Assembly: GCA_900120395.1 (NCBI GenBank)
Contig: LT635553.1
Span: forward strand, 86,720-150,719
From: Porphyromonadaceae bacterium FC4
GTDB taxonomy: Bacteria > Bacteroidota > Bacteroidia > Bacteroidales > Porphyromonadaceae
Reading direction: 5' to 3'
Length of the DNA: 64,000 nt
A program made the translations under genes and the position numbers. Under the pieces are notes generated by a model. The model was not told the origin of the DNA. It searched no databases and worked only from the letters and a program-made list of their open reading frames with translations. Positions 1-9,271 of this stretch are shown piece by piece (positions within the stretch are counted from its first letter, which is position 1; every line of letters starts with the position of its first letter).

Positions 1-2049
1 CTCAATCTGACTGACCAGATTCGGTTTGATACCGGCATCTATCTCAAATATGGGCGGGATGAGAGTGGAACGTACAATCTATTGAGCCCGGGCTTTGCAT
101 TCAAGCCCTACGACTCTTTGGTCAACGAAGATGGAAGCCACTTCGTAGCTCCTTCTCAGATCGACAAGTCCCGGCGCGACCAGATCGATGAGTATGGTCT
201 ATACTCCGAGGAACTGGTTCCGATGGACGAGCTAAACTATGGACACAATAAGTCCAAGATGTTTGAGACACGAGCCTTTGCAAAGCTGAATGTCGACTTG
301 GCATCCTGGCTGAGCTACAATACGATGTTCCAGTACGAGACAAATAATTCAGATCTTCAGTTGCTCAAGGAGAAGCAGTCCAACTACATGCGTACACGCA
401 TCAATGACTTCACCGGCGAAAACCCCTACATAGGTGGACTGGAGTACAATCTTCCGAATGGCGACTCTTTCTACACGTTGCGCAACAGTAAGCGCAGTTA
501 CGACTTCCGCCAGCAGTTGAATATAGACCAAACATTCAACGAGAATCACAATCTCGTGTGGATTCTAGGACAAGAACTCCGACACGCTCTGATCAACTTT
601 GACGAAAACACCGTCTATGGATACGATCCATCGCTCATGACATGGCAAAATTTCAATGTCAAAGATCTAGCATACTTCTCCGGACTGCTTGGAGCAGCAC
701 AGCTAGATCAAAACAGCATTGCATCATCTCGCGAGCTACTCAACCGGTTTGTGTCGTTTTACTCCAATGCTTCCTACACCTACGCCGACAAGTACGTCTT
801 TTCGGCAAGCATCCGCTGGGACCGTTCCAATCTATGGGGGACCAACTCCAAGTATCAAAATAAGCCGCTATGGTCAGTCGGTGGAAGCTGGAACCTCAAC
901 AAAGAAGACTTCTTCCGAGTAGATGGGGTGGACATGCTGAAGCTCCGTGCCTCCTACGGTATTGGAGGTAATATCGGTCGTAACACAGCACCATACCTTG
1001 TGGCGTCCTACTACCCTTCCAACCTAGTAGATGGCATGGCAGGATCCGTACAGAGCCCACCGAATAAGGATATACGGTGGGAAAAAACGACCACGTTCAA
1101 CGCCGGTGCCGACTTCGCCGTTTTGAACCATCGCTTATCCGGAAGTATTGAGTACTACCACAAGAATAGTGTTGATCTGCTTGCCGCTATCAACGGAAGT
1201 CCGACTCAGGGGTTTGGCTATGCCACTCTGATGACCAACAATGGTGAGATGCTGAACCACGGAGTCGAACTAACCCTCAATGGAGAGGTTCTTAGGAAGC
1301 CCGACTTTAGCTGGGATATCTCTCTGCTCTACTCTTATAACCAAAATAAGGTGACGCACATCAGCGTTGAGCCTTCACTTTGGGACAGCAGGATCAATAT
1401 GCCCACGAGCTACCCGATGGTTGGCAAGCCTCTCCATGGGATCTATGCCTACAAGTGGGCGGGGCTCAACGACAAGGGTGATCCACAGGTGTACGATGCG
1501 GAGGGCAACATCACCGACGGCCCTACTCGAGACTACAAGGCTCTCGCTTACTGCGGTACGACCATTCCGGTGCACAACGCCTCACTGACGAATGTGCTGC
1601 GCTATAAAGACTTTGAGTTTTCAGCTCTGTTGATCCTGAATGCCGGACACAAGCTGCGCGCAAGCAATATCCCGAGTATCAACATGGCAAATGGACGAAT
1701 CTCCACCACTGCCAAGAGTATTGTAGATCGTTGGCAGCAGACCGGTGATACCACCGATGTGCCGAGATTGCTCTTCTCCAACGATACCGAGAACTACAAC
1801 ACCCACCGCTCCGAGCTCTTCCGGTACTCCGATCTATTCGTCTACAACGCTTCGAATATCCATCTGCGCAACTTATCTTTTGCTTACAGGGTACCTACCG
1901 AGTGGTGCAAGAAAGTCTACCTATCTAGCGCACGACTTCAGTTCAACGTAGAGAATGTGGCAACTTTTGCCTTTGACCGCAAGGCACACTATGACCTAGG
2001 GGGCAAAGTAAAGCCAAACTATGTCTGGGGATTGCATCTGAGCTTCTAA
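1..2049 (+). CDS. SusC/RagA-family TonB-linked outer membrane protein (5'-truncated by window edge)
   Basis: The reading frame is open from base 1, so this is the C-terminal part (about 680 residues) of a larger SusC/RagA TonB-dependent transporter; the N-terminal signal, CarboxypepD-like domain and plug lie outside the window. The visible part is beta-barrel sequence with alternating aromatic strands and ends in a terminal strand (YVWGLHLSF) with C-terminal Phe, as expected for an outer-membrane barrel. SusC-like proteins import glycans or peptides bound by a SusD lipoprotein. Here the susD partner follows after 6 bp, so the two form one operon. The substrate cannot be deduced because no glycosidase or peptidase is adjacent. 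A TTG at 82 could be mistaken for a start but lies inside the barrel. Confidence 0.93.
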   Translation, partial: LNLTDQIRFDTGIYLKYGRDESGTYNLLSPGFAFKPYDSLVNEDGSHFVAPSQIDKSRRDQIDEYGLYSEELVPMDELNYGHNKSKMFETRAFAKLNVDLASWLSYNTMFQYETNNSDLQLLKEKQSNYMRTRINDFTGENPYIGGLEYNLPNGDSFYTLRNSKRSYDFRQQLNIDQTFNENHNLVWILGQELRHALINFDENTVYGYDPSLMTWQNFNVKDLAYFSGLLGAAQLDQNSIASSRELLNRFVSFYSNASYTYADKYVFSASIRWDRSNLWGTNSKYQNKPLWSVGGSWNLNKEDFFRVDGVDMLKLRASYGIGGNIGRNTAPYLVASYYPSNLVDGMAGSVQSPPNKDIRWEKTTTFNAGADFAVLNHRLSGSIEYYHKNSVDLLAAINGSPTQGFGYATLMTNNGEMLNHGVELTLNGEVLRKPDFSWDISLLYSYNQNKVTHISVEPSLWDSRINMPTSYPMVGKPLHGIYAYKWAGLNDKGDPQVYDAEGNITDGPTRDYKALAYCGTTIPVHNASLTNVLRYKDFEFSALLILNAGHKLRASNIPSINMANGRISTTAKSIVDRWQQTGDTTDVPRLLFSNDTENYNTHRSELFRYSDLFVYNASNIHLRNLSFAYRVPTEWCKKVYLSSARLQFNVENVATFAFDRKAHYDLGGKVKPNYVWGLHLSF

Positions 2050-2055
2050 AGTAAA

Positions 2056-3507
2056 ATGAATATGAAAAATCGAAATATAACGATACTAAGCACTCTTCTA
2101 TTTTTTGCGGCAACACTATCGATTACCGCATGTGACCGTTACTTGGGAGATGTCCCCAAGGGGCAAAAGATCCCGGAGACGTGGGAGGACTACAACGCCT
2201 TCATACGAAATAACTTCTCCTACCACTACCGGGATCCCGATCAGCTCGCAATATTGGTGGGTGACATCTTCAAGGTGCCCGCAGCGGTGACCAGTCCATC
2301 GCTCACTCGTACCAACTACTATGCGGATGAGTCGGTAAAAAGAGTGGACGTCATGTCCGGCAATGACAAGAACCCGTACTTCAATGCCTATGAGGGACTC
2401 TTTGCTTGGAACCTCATCGTCGAAGACGGACCCAATGTCACAGAATGTACAGAGGCGCAGAGACGACAGCTCATCGCTCAAGGTCGTGTACTCAGAGCCA
2501 TGCACTACTTCTACCTGACCAATTTCTATGCCGATCAATACAGTGAGGCAACCAAGGATAAGCTATCCGTACCGCTGGTTACTTCCGCATCGGTAGAGGC
2601 TCTATCACCCCAGGTGACACTTGAGGAGATCTACAAGTACATGCTCAACGACCTGCACCAAGCGATTGAGGATCTACCCACCCGAGGTGAGACTATCCTG
2701 CATCCTAGTCTAGCCCTTGGCTACGGCATGCTGGCTCGAGTGTACTTGTCTATGGGAGACTACGAGCAGGCACTAAAAAATGCCTCACTTGCCCTCGAAC
2801 AAAACGACCAACTCTTTGACTGGATCAAACTCTATGAAAACAACAAGGAGCGCTATGACAACCCCAGAGACTACACCTCTGGAGTAGTAGGGAATCCTGA
2901 GACCGATAATGTAGAGAACTACATCTATGGCTACGGGTCATCAACTACCGGCTGGAGTGGGTTGAAGAATGTCTCCTATGCCATCTCTCCTGAGCGCGCC
3001 GCACGCTTTGAGCCCGGAGACACTCGGTTGCTCACGCACTGGAAGTCCAGACGGTCAGCTTCCGGCATTCCCTACTATGCCGGGATCTATGCCCTAGAGA
3101 TGAATAAGGGAGGCATGCGCTCTCCGGAGATGTACTACATCAAGGCTGAGTGTCTCGCACGAAAAGGAGGCGAAGCGAATATCAAGGAAGCGATGAACCT
3201 CGTGAATAAGGTACGCAAGACACGCATCCTACCAGAGTATTATGAGGACTGGACCGCTACCACGACCAAGGAGGCGGTTGAGAAAATCATAAGGGACAAA
3301 GAGAGCGAGTATATCCAGACACAAGTCATTTTCTGCGACTACCGACGATTGAATAACGATCCGGAGTATGCCCGTGACTTTCCCCGTGTCATCGACGGGA
3401 AGACCTATACACTGACGTCTCGCTCCCATCTCTGGACTATGCCTTTCCCGCTCGAGGCTGTCTCCAATCCTGGAAACGGGAAGATTGTCCAAAACGTGGA
3501 CAAGTAA
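2056..3507 (+). CDS. RagB/SusD-family nutrient-binding outer membrane lipoprotein
   Basis: 483-residue partner of the preceding SusC-like transporter. The N-terminus has a hydrophobic signal and lipobox (SITAC, Cys near residue 26), so the mature protein should be a surface lipoprotein that caps the SusC barrel and captures ligand. The helical TPR-like SusD fold is suggested by segments such as RVLRAMHYFYLTNFYADQY and GYGMLARVYLSMGDYEQALK. The length is usual for small RagB-like members. The start at 2056 (MNMKN) is used; the next ATG, at 2062, would remove only two residues. The ligand is unknown. Confidence 0.93.
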   Translation: MNMKNRNITILSTLLFFAATLSITACDRYLGDVPKGQKIPETWEDYNAFIRNNFSYHYRDPDQLAILVGDIFKVPAAVTSPSLTRTNYYADESVKRVDVMSGNDKNPYFNAYEGLFAWNLIVEDGPNVTECTEAQRRQLIAQGRVLRAMHYFYLTNFYADQYSEATKDKLSVPLVTSASVEALSPQVTLEEIYKYMLNDLHQAIEDLPTRGETILHPSLALGYGMLARVYLSMGDYEQALKNASLALEQNDQLFDWIKLYENNKERYDNPRDYTSGVVGNPETDNVENYIYGYGSSTTGWSGLKNVSYAISPERAARFEPGDTRLLTHWKSRRSASGIPYYAGIYALEMNKGGMRSPEMYYIKAECLARKGGEANIKEAMNLVNKVRKTRILPEYYEDWTATTTKEAVEKIIRDKESEYIQTQVIFCDYRRLNNDPEYARDFPRVIDGKTYTLTSRSHLWTMPFPLEAVSNPGNGKIVQNVDK

Positions 3508-3530
3508 AAAGACCTGTTCATCATTTGCAT

Positions 3531-3580
3531 CACTCCTCGGGCGTAGACCAAGTGTTCTACCTCCGGGGAGTGGTTATTTT
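3531..3580 (+). terminator. Intrinsic terminator after the susCD operon
   Basis: Hairpin with arms CACTCC-CGG-GTAGA and TTCTAC-CCG-GGAGTG, interrupted by small bulges, then a TTATTTT tail. It starts 23 bp after the susD stop, so it probably ends the susCD transcript. Confidence 0.7.
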
Positions 3581-3751
3581 ATACAGCTACCCTTGCAGAC
3601 CTTTCACAACTCATGAATCAGCTAGACACCGATGAGGAAGAGGCGTTTTACCTTTGGTAGATAATCCTCAACAGATCGGATGCGCGCAACAAAGACTCGT
3701 ACATCGTTGATAAACAGAAAGATAGACGCTCTAAAAAAAGAAGGTGGCGGA

Positions 3752-3853
3752 GGGCAAAAAAGTTTCCTACTGGAAACCGTTTGCTTCTATCCGTCAAATC
3801 GTTTTCTTTCCTACTGGAAACATTTCCCTACTATCTGTCAAATTTTTTGCCCC
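3752..3853 (-). repeat. Interspersed hairpin repeat, copy 1 (reverse orientation)
   Basis: Two hairpin cores (TTTCCTACTGGAAA) with a TATCCGTCAAAT box between them, bounded by GGGCAAAAAA (3752-3761) and TTTTTTGCCC (3843-3852), a perfect terminal inverted repeat. The conserved flank with a TGATAAACAG motif lies to its left (about 3706-3727). It sits between two same-strand units, 245 bp after the susD stop. Confidence 0.9.
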
Positions 3854-4181
3854 GTTCTGCAGCTTTTGGGTAACACCATAGCATCTAGGAATATATTTTC
3901 AATGAGGAAGAATTCCTTGTGGTGTCAACTACCGAGGAAGTCTCGGTAGTTCAGCAAGAGGGTAACAAGATCTAAAAGGAGCACCAACTCGGAGAGGAAT
4001 TAGGAGGGCATAATCAACAATGTCTGTCCTTTAGCTCATTTCCCCAAATCAGGGCGCAACAACATCTAAGTGCAGCAGCGCGGCGAGCCAAAACGGAGGT
4101 GGTTTATTTTAGATATTTTGGCTATAATAGTGCTGCCCGAGTCCGGTCCGGATTTGGGGTCAAGAGAGAGAAGACGACTTT

Positions 4182-4699
4182 ATGAAGACAATCCGTACCA
4201 ATAAGATGCCCTTGCGGCTGCTGATGCTGGTCGTGGGGCATACATCATGGGGCTTGGGGTCGCGCTATCCATCCGCTCCGCACTCGGGACCACGCCGGTC
4301 TCCTCCGTCCCCTATGTGCTGAGCCTGGCGGTCCCGGGCTTGAGTGTCGGGACCTTTACGATCCTGATGAATGTCCTCTTTGTGTTCGCCCAGTGGCTCA
4401 TCCTCAGGGAGGGATTTGGCAAGCGCCACCTGCTGCAGATCCCTGCGGTGGTGCTGTACGGTCTCTTTACCGACCTCAATCTCTGGCTCCTCTCCGGATG
4501 TCTCCCCGATCACTACCCGTACAAGCTGCTGCTGGCTCTACTGAGCTGTGCGGTGATGGCGGTGGGGAGAAAACAGTCTGGCAGGGCGAACAGAGACAAG
4601 GAAATAAACGGATTTCCAGCTTTTGCCTCCTCATACAACGCCCCTCAATGCCCAGCTGTAGGGTGGGTCATCAGGGAAGGACGGTGGATGCTGTCCTAG
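4182..4699 (+). pseudogene. Broken YczE/YitT-like integral membrane protein
   Basis: An ATG at 4182 opens MKTIRTNKMPLRLLMLVVG, the usual start of a first membrane helix, but the frame then goes out of register. The family-like continuation (GLGVALSIRSALGTTPVSS, followed by further hydrophobic helices) is in the frame that contains ATG 4247. Adding one G to the G4 run near 4232-4236 would join both parts (VVG then AYIMGLGV). The protein also stops early: after helix four it ends in a non-hydrophobic tail (from RKQSGRANRDKE). Members of the YczE group are usually about 200 residues or more. I read this as a decaying gene; phase variation or a base-call error in the G run is possible for the first lesion only. 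Confidence 0.6.
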
Positions 4700-4740
4700 A
4701 TTTTTTGTCGCGTCTGGTACTATGTTATACAACATATTGC

Positions 4741-4748
4741 TATATTTG
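4741..4748 (+). promoter_or_regulatory. Candidate -7 promoter element of the efflux operon
   Basis: TATATTTG matches the Bacteroidetes -7 consensus TAnnTTTG and lies 109 bp before the ATPase start. No clear -33 TTTG is present at the usual spacing. Confidence 0.4.
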
Positions 4749-4856
4749 TGTCAGTGAAACCTGTAAGGCTTGGGGCGACTGCCTGTGTGCCCGAGACAAG
4801 GCAAGGAGCAACAAAGCGAGATACAGAGAACGACACACAATATATATAGCACAGCG

Positions 4857-5534
4857 ATGAATCCGGTAATTGAGATAAAAGATCTACACAAGACCTACCC
4901 CGGGGCGCAGCCTCTGCATGTCCTGAAGGGGGTCTCGCTCAGCGTACAAAAGGGAGAGATGGTGGCTCTGATGGGTGCCAGTGGATCGGGCAAGAGTACG
5001 CTGCTCAATATCCTGGGCATCCTGGATACCTACGACCGGGGCTCGTACCACCTCGATGGTCAGCTGATCGAGGACTTAGACGAAAACAGAGCGGCAGAGA
5101 TGAGGGGTAAATTCATTGGGTTTGTCTTCCAGTCTTTTAACCTTATTAGTTTCAAGAACGCACTTGAGAATGTGGCTCTGCCGCTCTACTATCAGGGCGT
5201 GCCGCGCAAGGAACGCAACAAGCTGGCAGAGGAGTACCTCGACAAGGTGGGGCTCCTCGACTGGAAGCACCACCTGCCGAACGAGCTCTCCGGCGGACAA
5301 AAACAGCGCGTATCCATGGCGCGGGCACTGATCACCAAGCCGACCGTGCTCCTAGCCGATGAACCTACCGGAGCACTCGACAGCAAGACCACGATCGAAG
5401 TGATGGAGCTCCTGAAGCAGGTCAATGAGCAGGAGGGGCTCACGATGCTCATCGTCACCCACGAGCCAGGCGTGGCGGAGTGCTGCGAGCGGACGATTCA
5501 CATCAAAGACGGACTGATCGTCCCGGCGGTATGA
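4857..5534 (+). CDS. MacB/LolD-type ABC transporter ATP-binding protein
   Basis: 225-residue nucleotide-binding domain. Walker A GASGSGKST is near residue 42, the signature LSGGQKQR and Walker B VLLADEP follow, and the switch histidine is in IVTHEPG. This is the MacB/LolD/FtsE class that powers FtsX-type permeases rather than classical importers. The ATG at 4857 (MNPVIEIKDL) is chosen because the alignable domain starts there; upstream in-frame sequence is non-conserved. The stop overlaps the next start (ATGA at 5531-5534), so expression is coupled. It is the first gene of a five-gene tripartite efflux operon. Confidence 0.93.
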   Translation: MNPVIEIKDLHKTYPGAQPLHVLKGVSLSVQKGEMVALMGASGSGKSTLLNILGILDTYDRGSYHLDGQLIEDLDENRAAEMRGKFIGFVFQSFNLISFKNALENVALPLYYQGVPRKERNKLAEEYLDKVGLLDWKHHLPNELSGGQKQRVSMARALITKPTVLLADEPTGALDSKTTIEVMELLKQVNEQEGLTMLIVTHEPGVAECCERTIHIKDGLIVPAV

Positions 5535-6811
5535 GGTCATTCTTTCAGGAGCTGCTCAACTCCCTCCGCAACAACGTTCTACGGACCGTGCTCACCGGAT
5601 CCACCATCGCCTGGGGGATCCTGCTCCTGGTGGTGCTCCTCGGCGTGGGGGACGGCATGCAGAACGGTATCTACCGGACCGCCCAAGAGACCGGGCTGGG
5701 GGATATCGAGTCCTCCCTGGAACTCCGACCGACGCAACTGCCCTACGGGGGCTATCAAAAGGAGAGGGAGCTCTACCTGGTGGACAAGCAGCTCTCCCTG
5801 CTACGCACCACGCACGCTACCAACTACAAGGCCATGGAGCCGTACTTCGAGAAGGGGAGTGCCGTCAGTACAGACTTTGGAGAGTCGACCATCCTCTGCG
5901 GGACGCTGACGAAAACCGAGCAGGGGTTCAACCAAGACCGGCTCCTCAGCGGGCGGCTCTTTACCGCCCAAGAGCACGACCTCGGCGAGCGTGTCTGTCT
6001 CCTACCCGACTACGAGGTGTCGAAGCTCTTCGTCGCCGGACAGAATCCTATCGGGCAGCTTGTCTCGGCTTGGGGGGTCACCTTTAGGGTCGTGGGGACC
6101 CTCGACTACAGCAACCCCTTCATGGGCGTCATGAAGATCCCCTACAAGACCTATGCGGCACTCTTTCCCAACGAAGTACTGAAGTACAAGCGCATCAAGA
6201 CCTACCCCCGGACGAGTGACCACACCCTGCTCACCCGGTACGAGGAGGAGCTCAAGAGTGATGTCCGCCGACTGCTCACCGTGGACCCGACAGACGATGC
6301 GGCACTGACTATCATCAGCCCGTCGGATGCCGAGAATGGCATTGCGAAGACCTTTAGAGCGCTCAACATCATGCTCTGGATCATGGGAATCGGTAGCCTG
6401 GCGATAGGGACGATAGGGGTGACGAACATCATGAACGTCACCGTGGAGGAGCGAAGGAGAGAGATCGGCATACGCAAAGCGATCGGCGCCCGACCCAAGA
6501 ACATACTGACGATGATCCTGGGTGAGAGCCTGATGCTCTCTCTGTTTTTTGGCATCATCGGTATCGCTCTCGGCTACCTGTCGGTGGATCTGATCGGCTA
6601 CGTCGTGGAGAAGCATGGGTGGGCGACCAGGCAAATCCCGATGGGCTTTGACAGTCAGACCTCTTTCACCGTCTTTCAGGATCCATCGGTAGAGCCGGGG
6701 GTTGCCCTAGGTGCACTGGTGGTACTGGTGGTGGCAGGTCTCTGGGCAGGATACGGTCCCGCTCGCAAAGCAATCAAGATACCTGCCGTCATCGCCATGA
6801 GGGATAAGTAA
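5531..6811 (+). CDS. FtsX/MacB-type ABC permease 1
   Basis: 426 residues. One N-terminal membrane helix (about residues 20-42), a large periplasmic MacB-like domain, then three C-terminal helices, with the FtsX motif NIMNVTVEERRREIGIRKAIGA before the second helix (broken by small differences from permease 2). MacB-type permeases act as mechanotransducers that drive substrate from periplasm through a TolC-like channel. The start ATG overlaps the ATPase stop. It has its own paralogue immediately downstream, so the transporter is probably a heterodimer using the upstream ATPase. Confidence 0.92.
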   Translation: MRSFFQELLNSLRNNVLRTVLTGSTIAWGILLLVVLLGVGDGMQNGIYRTAQETGLGDIESSLELRPTQLPYGGYQKERELYLVDKQLSLLRTTHATNYKAMEPYFEKGSAVSTDFGESTILCGTLTKTEQGFNQDRLLSGRLFTAQEHDLGERVCLLPDYEVSKLFVAGQNPIGQLVSAWGVTFRVVGTLDYSNPFMGVMKIPYKTYAALFPNEVLKYKRIKTYPRTSDHTLLTRYEEELKSDVRRLLTVDPTDDAALTIISPSDAENGIAKTFRALNIMLWIMGIGSLAIGTIGVTNIMNVTVEERRREIGIRKAIGARPKNILTMILGESLMLSLFFGIIGIALGYLSVDLIGYVVEKHGWATRQIPMGFDSQTSFTVFQDPSVEPGVALGALVVLVVAGLWAGYGPARKAIKIPAVIAMRDK

Positions 6812-6829
6812 AGAAGGGAGGACGGTAGT

Positions 6830-8110
6830 ATGATGAAGCTATTCAATCGAGAGATACGGCAAGAGATCTGGTACACCATCCGGACAAATAAGCGCCGGAC
6901 ACTGGTGACCAGTCTGGGGGTCTTTGCGGGGATGTTTTTCTTCACCCTCCTGACCGGTCTGGGCACCGGCATGGAAAACTCCATCAAGTCTAACCTAGAG
7001 GCAGGAGCCTCCGAGATGCAGATGATCTTCGGGGCACGGACGACCCTCCCCTACGAGGGCTACAAGGCCAACCGACAGATCACGACCACCTACGGGGACT
7101 ATCTGGCACTGAAGCGCGAGGCAGACCTCATCGAGCATATGGAGGGGGTCGGTACATTCGGAGACGCAAGTGACTCCGGCTGGGATAACGTCCAAGTCGT
7201 AGCCAATGGCAAGAGTTTCCAAAAGACTGTTCGAGGGGTCTCCGAGGGGTACTTTCCCAACATCACACAGATCATCATCGTCGCCGGACGCGCCATGCAT
7301 CCGCAGGAGATCAGTCGTGGCGAAAACGTCTGTGTGATCGGTACCAATGTCTCGTACGACTACTTCGACAGCTATGAGGAAGCGATCGGGCAGTACATGA
7401 CCATCTCCGGTCTTACCTTCAAGATCGTGGGCGTCATGGAGCCCTACTCGGATCACATGAACATTGGCTTCAGCCCCAAGTACTCCATCACCATCCCCTT
7501 GGTCTTTTCGGTCAAGAACGATGTGAATGCTTTCTGCATGCTTCCATTTGTACGAAAGGAGGGGGTCACACCTGAGGAGGCAGCGGATCAGATGCGCTCG
7601 ATACTAGCCAAACGACACCACGTGGACCCGACCGACACCAAGGCTTTTGCCGTAGTCAGCATGCAGATGATCACACAGATATTTGAGATGATCCAGAACG
7701 TCATCAACGTCCTCGTCTGGGTCATCGGGCTTGGGACCCTCTTCTCCGGAGTCATCTCCGTGTCGAATATCCTGCTGGTCACGGTACGTGAGCGTCAGAG
7801 GGAGATCGGTGTGCGGCGGGCGATAGGTGCCAAGCCGGCGGACATTCGCCTGCAGTTTTTGATGGAGGCGGTGCTGATCATCGTGATTGCCGGACTGGTG
7901 GGTATCCTGTTGGCACTGGGTGTCACTCTGGTGATAGGCTCCCTCGCCGAGGTGACTCCGATGGGCTCATTCATCGAACGGCCCTACCCCTCCATCGGCA
8001 TGATGATCCTGTCCGTGGTGATCATGATCCTATCCGGCGTACTGGCCGGCTTACTCCCGGTCTACAAGGCCCTACAGATCAAGGCTATCGATGCCATAAG
8101 AGACGAATAA
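6830..8110 (+). CDS. FtsX/MacB-type ABC permease 2
   Basis: 426 residues and the same topology as the preceding permease: N-terminal helix, periplasmic domain, three C-terminal helices and the motif RERQREIGVRRAIGAKPADI. It is a diverged paralogue of permease 1, which suggests an old duplication and a heterodimeric membrane unit. The start may be either of two adjacent ATGs (6830 or 6833). Gaps to its neighbours are 18 and 27 bp, which supports a single transcript. Confidence 0.92.
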   Translation: MMKLFNREIRQEIWYTIRTNKRRTLVTSLGVFAGMFFFTLLTGLGTGMENSIKSNLEAGASEMQMIFGARTTLPYEGYKANRQITTTYGDYLALKREADLIEHMEGVGTFGDASDSGWDNVQVVANGKSFQKTVRGVSEGYFPNITQIIIVAGRAMHPQEISRGENVCVIGTNVSYDYFDSYEEAIGQYMTISGLTFKIVGVMEPYSDHMNIGFSPKYSITIPLVFSVKNDVNAFCMLPFVRKEGVTPEEAADQMRSILAKRHHVDPTDTKAFAVVSMQMITQIFEMIQNVINVLVWVIGLGTLFSGVISVSNILLVTVRERQREIGVRRAIGAKPADIRLQFLMEAVLIIVIAGLVGILLALGVTLVIGSLAEVTPMGSFIERPYPSIGMMILSVVIMILSGVLAGLLPVYKALQIKAIDAIRDE

Positions 8111-8137
8111 CAACTTGACTAAATAAGAACAAACGCT

Positions 8138-9265
8138 ATGACAAAGAATAGCAAAAAGAAACTCCTGCCACTGCTTCTCTGGATCCTTTTTGGTCTGGTA
8201 GCCGTAGCCATCGTCGGACTGGTCATCAGCAAGTCTGCAAAGAAAGAGCACACCTACGAGCTACTGACCCCGACGGCAGGCGATAGCATCATCCACAGCA
8301 CCGTGCTGACGGGAAGTATCGAACCTCGGGACGAGGTCCTCGTGAAGCCGCAGATGAGCGGGATCATTGCCGAGCTGCTCCATCTCCCCGGAGACATGGT
8401 ACAGGAGGGGGATCTCGTGGCGCGCATACGGATGGTGCCCGATATCGCTACGGTCCAAAACGCCGCCTCCCGCGTGGAGAGTGCCCGCGTGGCAGTACGC
8501 ACCGCCTACGATGTGTACCGACGCGACAGCCTCCTCATGGCTCAGAAGATACTCGCTCGAGAGAAGTATGAGCAGAGCAAAGGCAGCTACGATCGGGCAG
8601 TCATTGATCTCGAGTCCGCACAGGAGCAGCTACAGCTCGTCAGCAAGGGCTCCAGTGCACGCACCGCGCAGCAAAACAACACCCTCGTCCGAGCTACCGT
8701 GAGTGGTACGATCCTCGAGCAGCCGGTCAAGGTCGGTACAAGCGTCATCCAGGCAAACAACTTCAACGACGGGACTACCATCGTCAGCATCGCGGACCTC
8801 AATGACCTCCTCTTCGTCGGAAATGTCAATGAGAGCGACGTCAACAAGGTCTCTATCGGTGCGCATGCCCGTCTCCGTGTCGGTGCCATCACCGACCGCA
8901 CCTATCCCGCCACGGTGGAGTACGTCTCTCCAAAGGGTAAAGACACCGCAGGTACCATCCTATTCGAAGTAAAGGCAGCCCTACACGGTGGCGACCTCAG
9001 CGACCTCAAGGCGGGCTTCTCCAGCAACGCCGAGATCGAGCTGGACCGCCGTACGGACGTCCTCACCATCCCCGAGAGTGCCATCACCTACGAGGGCGAC
9101 CAAGCCTACGTCTTTGTATCCACCAACGGAGGCAACAAAGAGAGTGACTTCACCAAGCAGGCGGTCACCCTCGGACTCTCCGATGGGTTAAAGGTCGAGG
9201 TAGTCAGCGGACTGCAAGGCAACGAACAGCTCAGAGGCAACCAGCTCAGCAGCACTAAGAAATAA
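8138..9265 (+). CDS. Periplasmic adaptor (membrane fusion protein) of the efflux system
   Basis: 375 residues, HlyD/MacA-like. A single N-terminal anchor (about residues 8-30) is followed by a first barrel-sandwich half with MSGIIAELLHLPGDMVQEGD, a long alpha-hairpin (about 100-160), the second lipoyl half (RATVSGTILEQPVKVG), a beta-barrel and a membrane-proximal domain. It bridges the MacB-like permeases and the TolC-like channel. It ends 6 bp before the TolC gene. Confidence 0.92.
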   Translation: MTKNSKKKLLPLLLWILFGLVAVAIVGLVISKSAKKEHTYELLTPTAGDSIIHSTVLTGSIEPRDEVLVKPQMSGIIAELLHLPGDMVQEGDLVARIRMVPDIATVQNAASRVESARVAVRTAYDVYRRDSLLMAQKILAREKYEQSKGSYDRAVIDLESAQEQLQLVSKGSSARTAQQNNTLVRATVSGTILEQPVKVGTSVIQANNFNDGTTIVSIADLNDLLFVGNVNESDVNKVSIGAHARLRVGAITDRTYPATVEYVSPKGKDTAGTILFEVKAALHGGDLSDLKAGFSSNAEIELDRRTDVLTIPESAITYEGDQAYVFVSTNGGNKESDFTKQAVTLGLSDGLKVEVVSGLQGNEQLRGNQLSSTKK

Positions 9266-9271
9266 CCCATC

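Larger units (their letters stand above)
3508..4181. other. Intergenic region between susD and the broken YczE-like gene
   Basis: Holds the susD terminator and copy 1 of the interspersed repeat. The remaining sequence (about 3590-3700 and 3870-4180) shows no coding potential, tRNA or recognisable element. The short ORFs here are translations of the repeat. Confidence 0.6.

Noticed and set aside
82..84. TTG at 82 as the start of the SusC-like gene
   Set aside because: The frame is open back to base 1 with barrel-like sequence, so the gene begins before the window.
3680..3949. 89-codon ORF and similar ORFs at other repeats (13666-14037, 27210-27410, 44285-44629, 58386-58616) that encode alike peptides (FPTGN.SLLSVKSF...)
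   Set aside because: They are translations of the interspersed repeat. The 44-bp period puts the two units in different frames, there is no conserved start, and the ORF ends vary from copy to copy.
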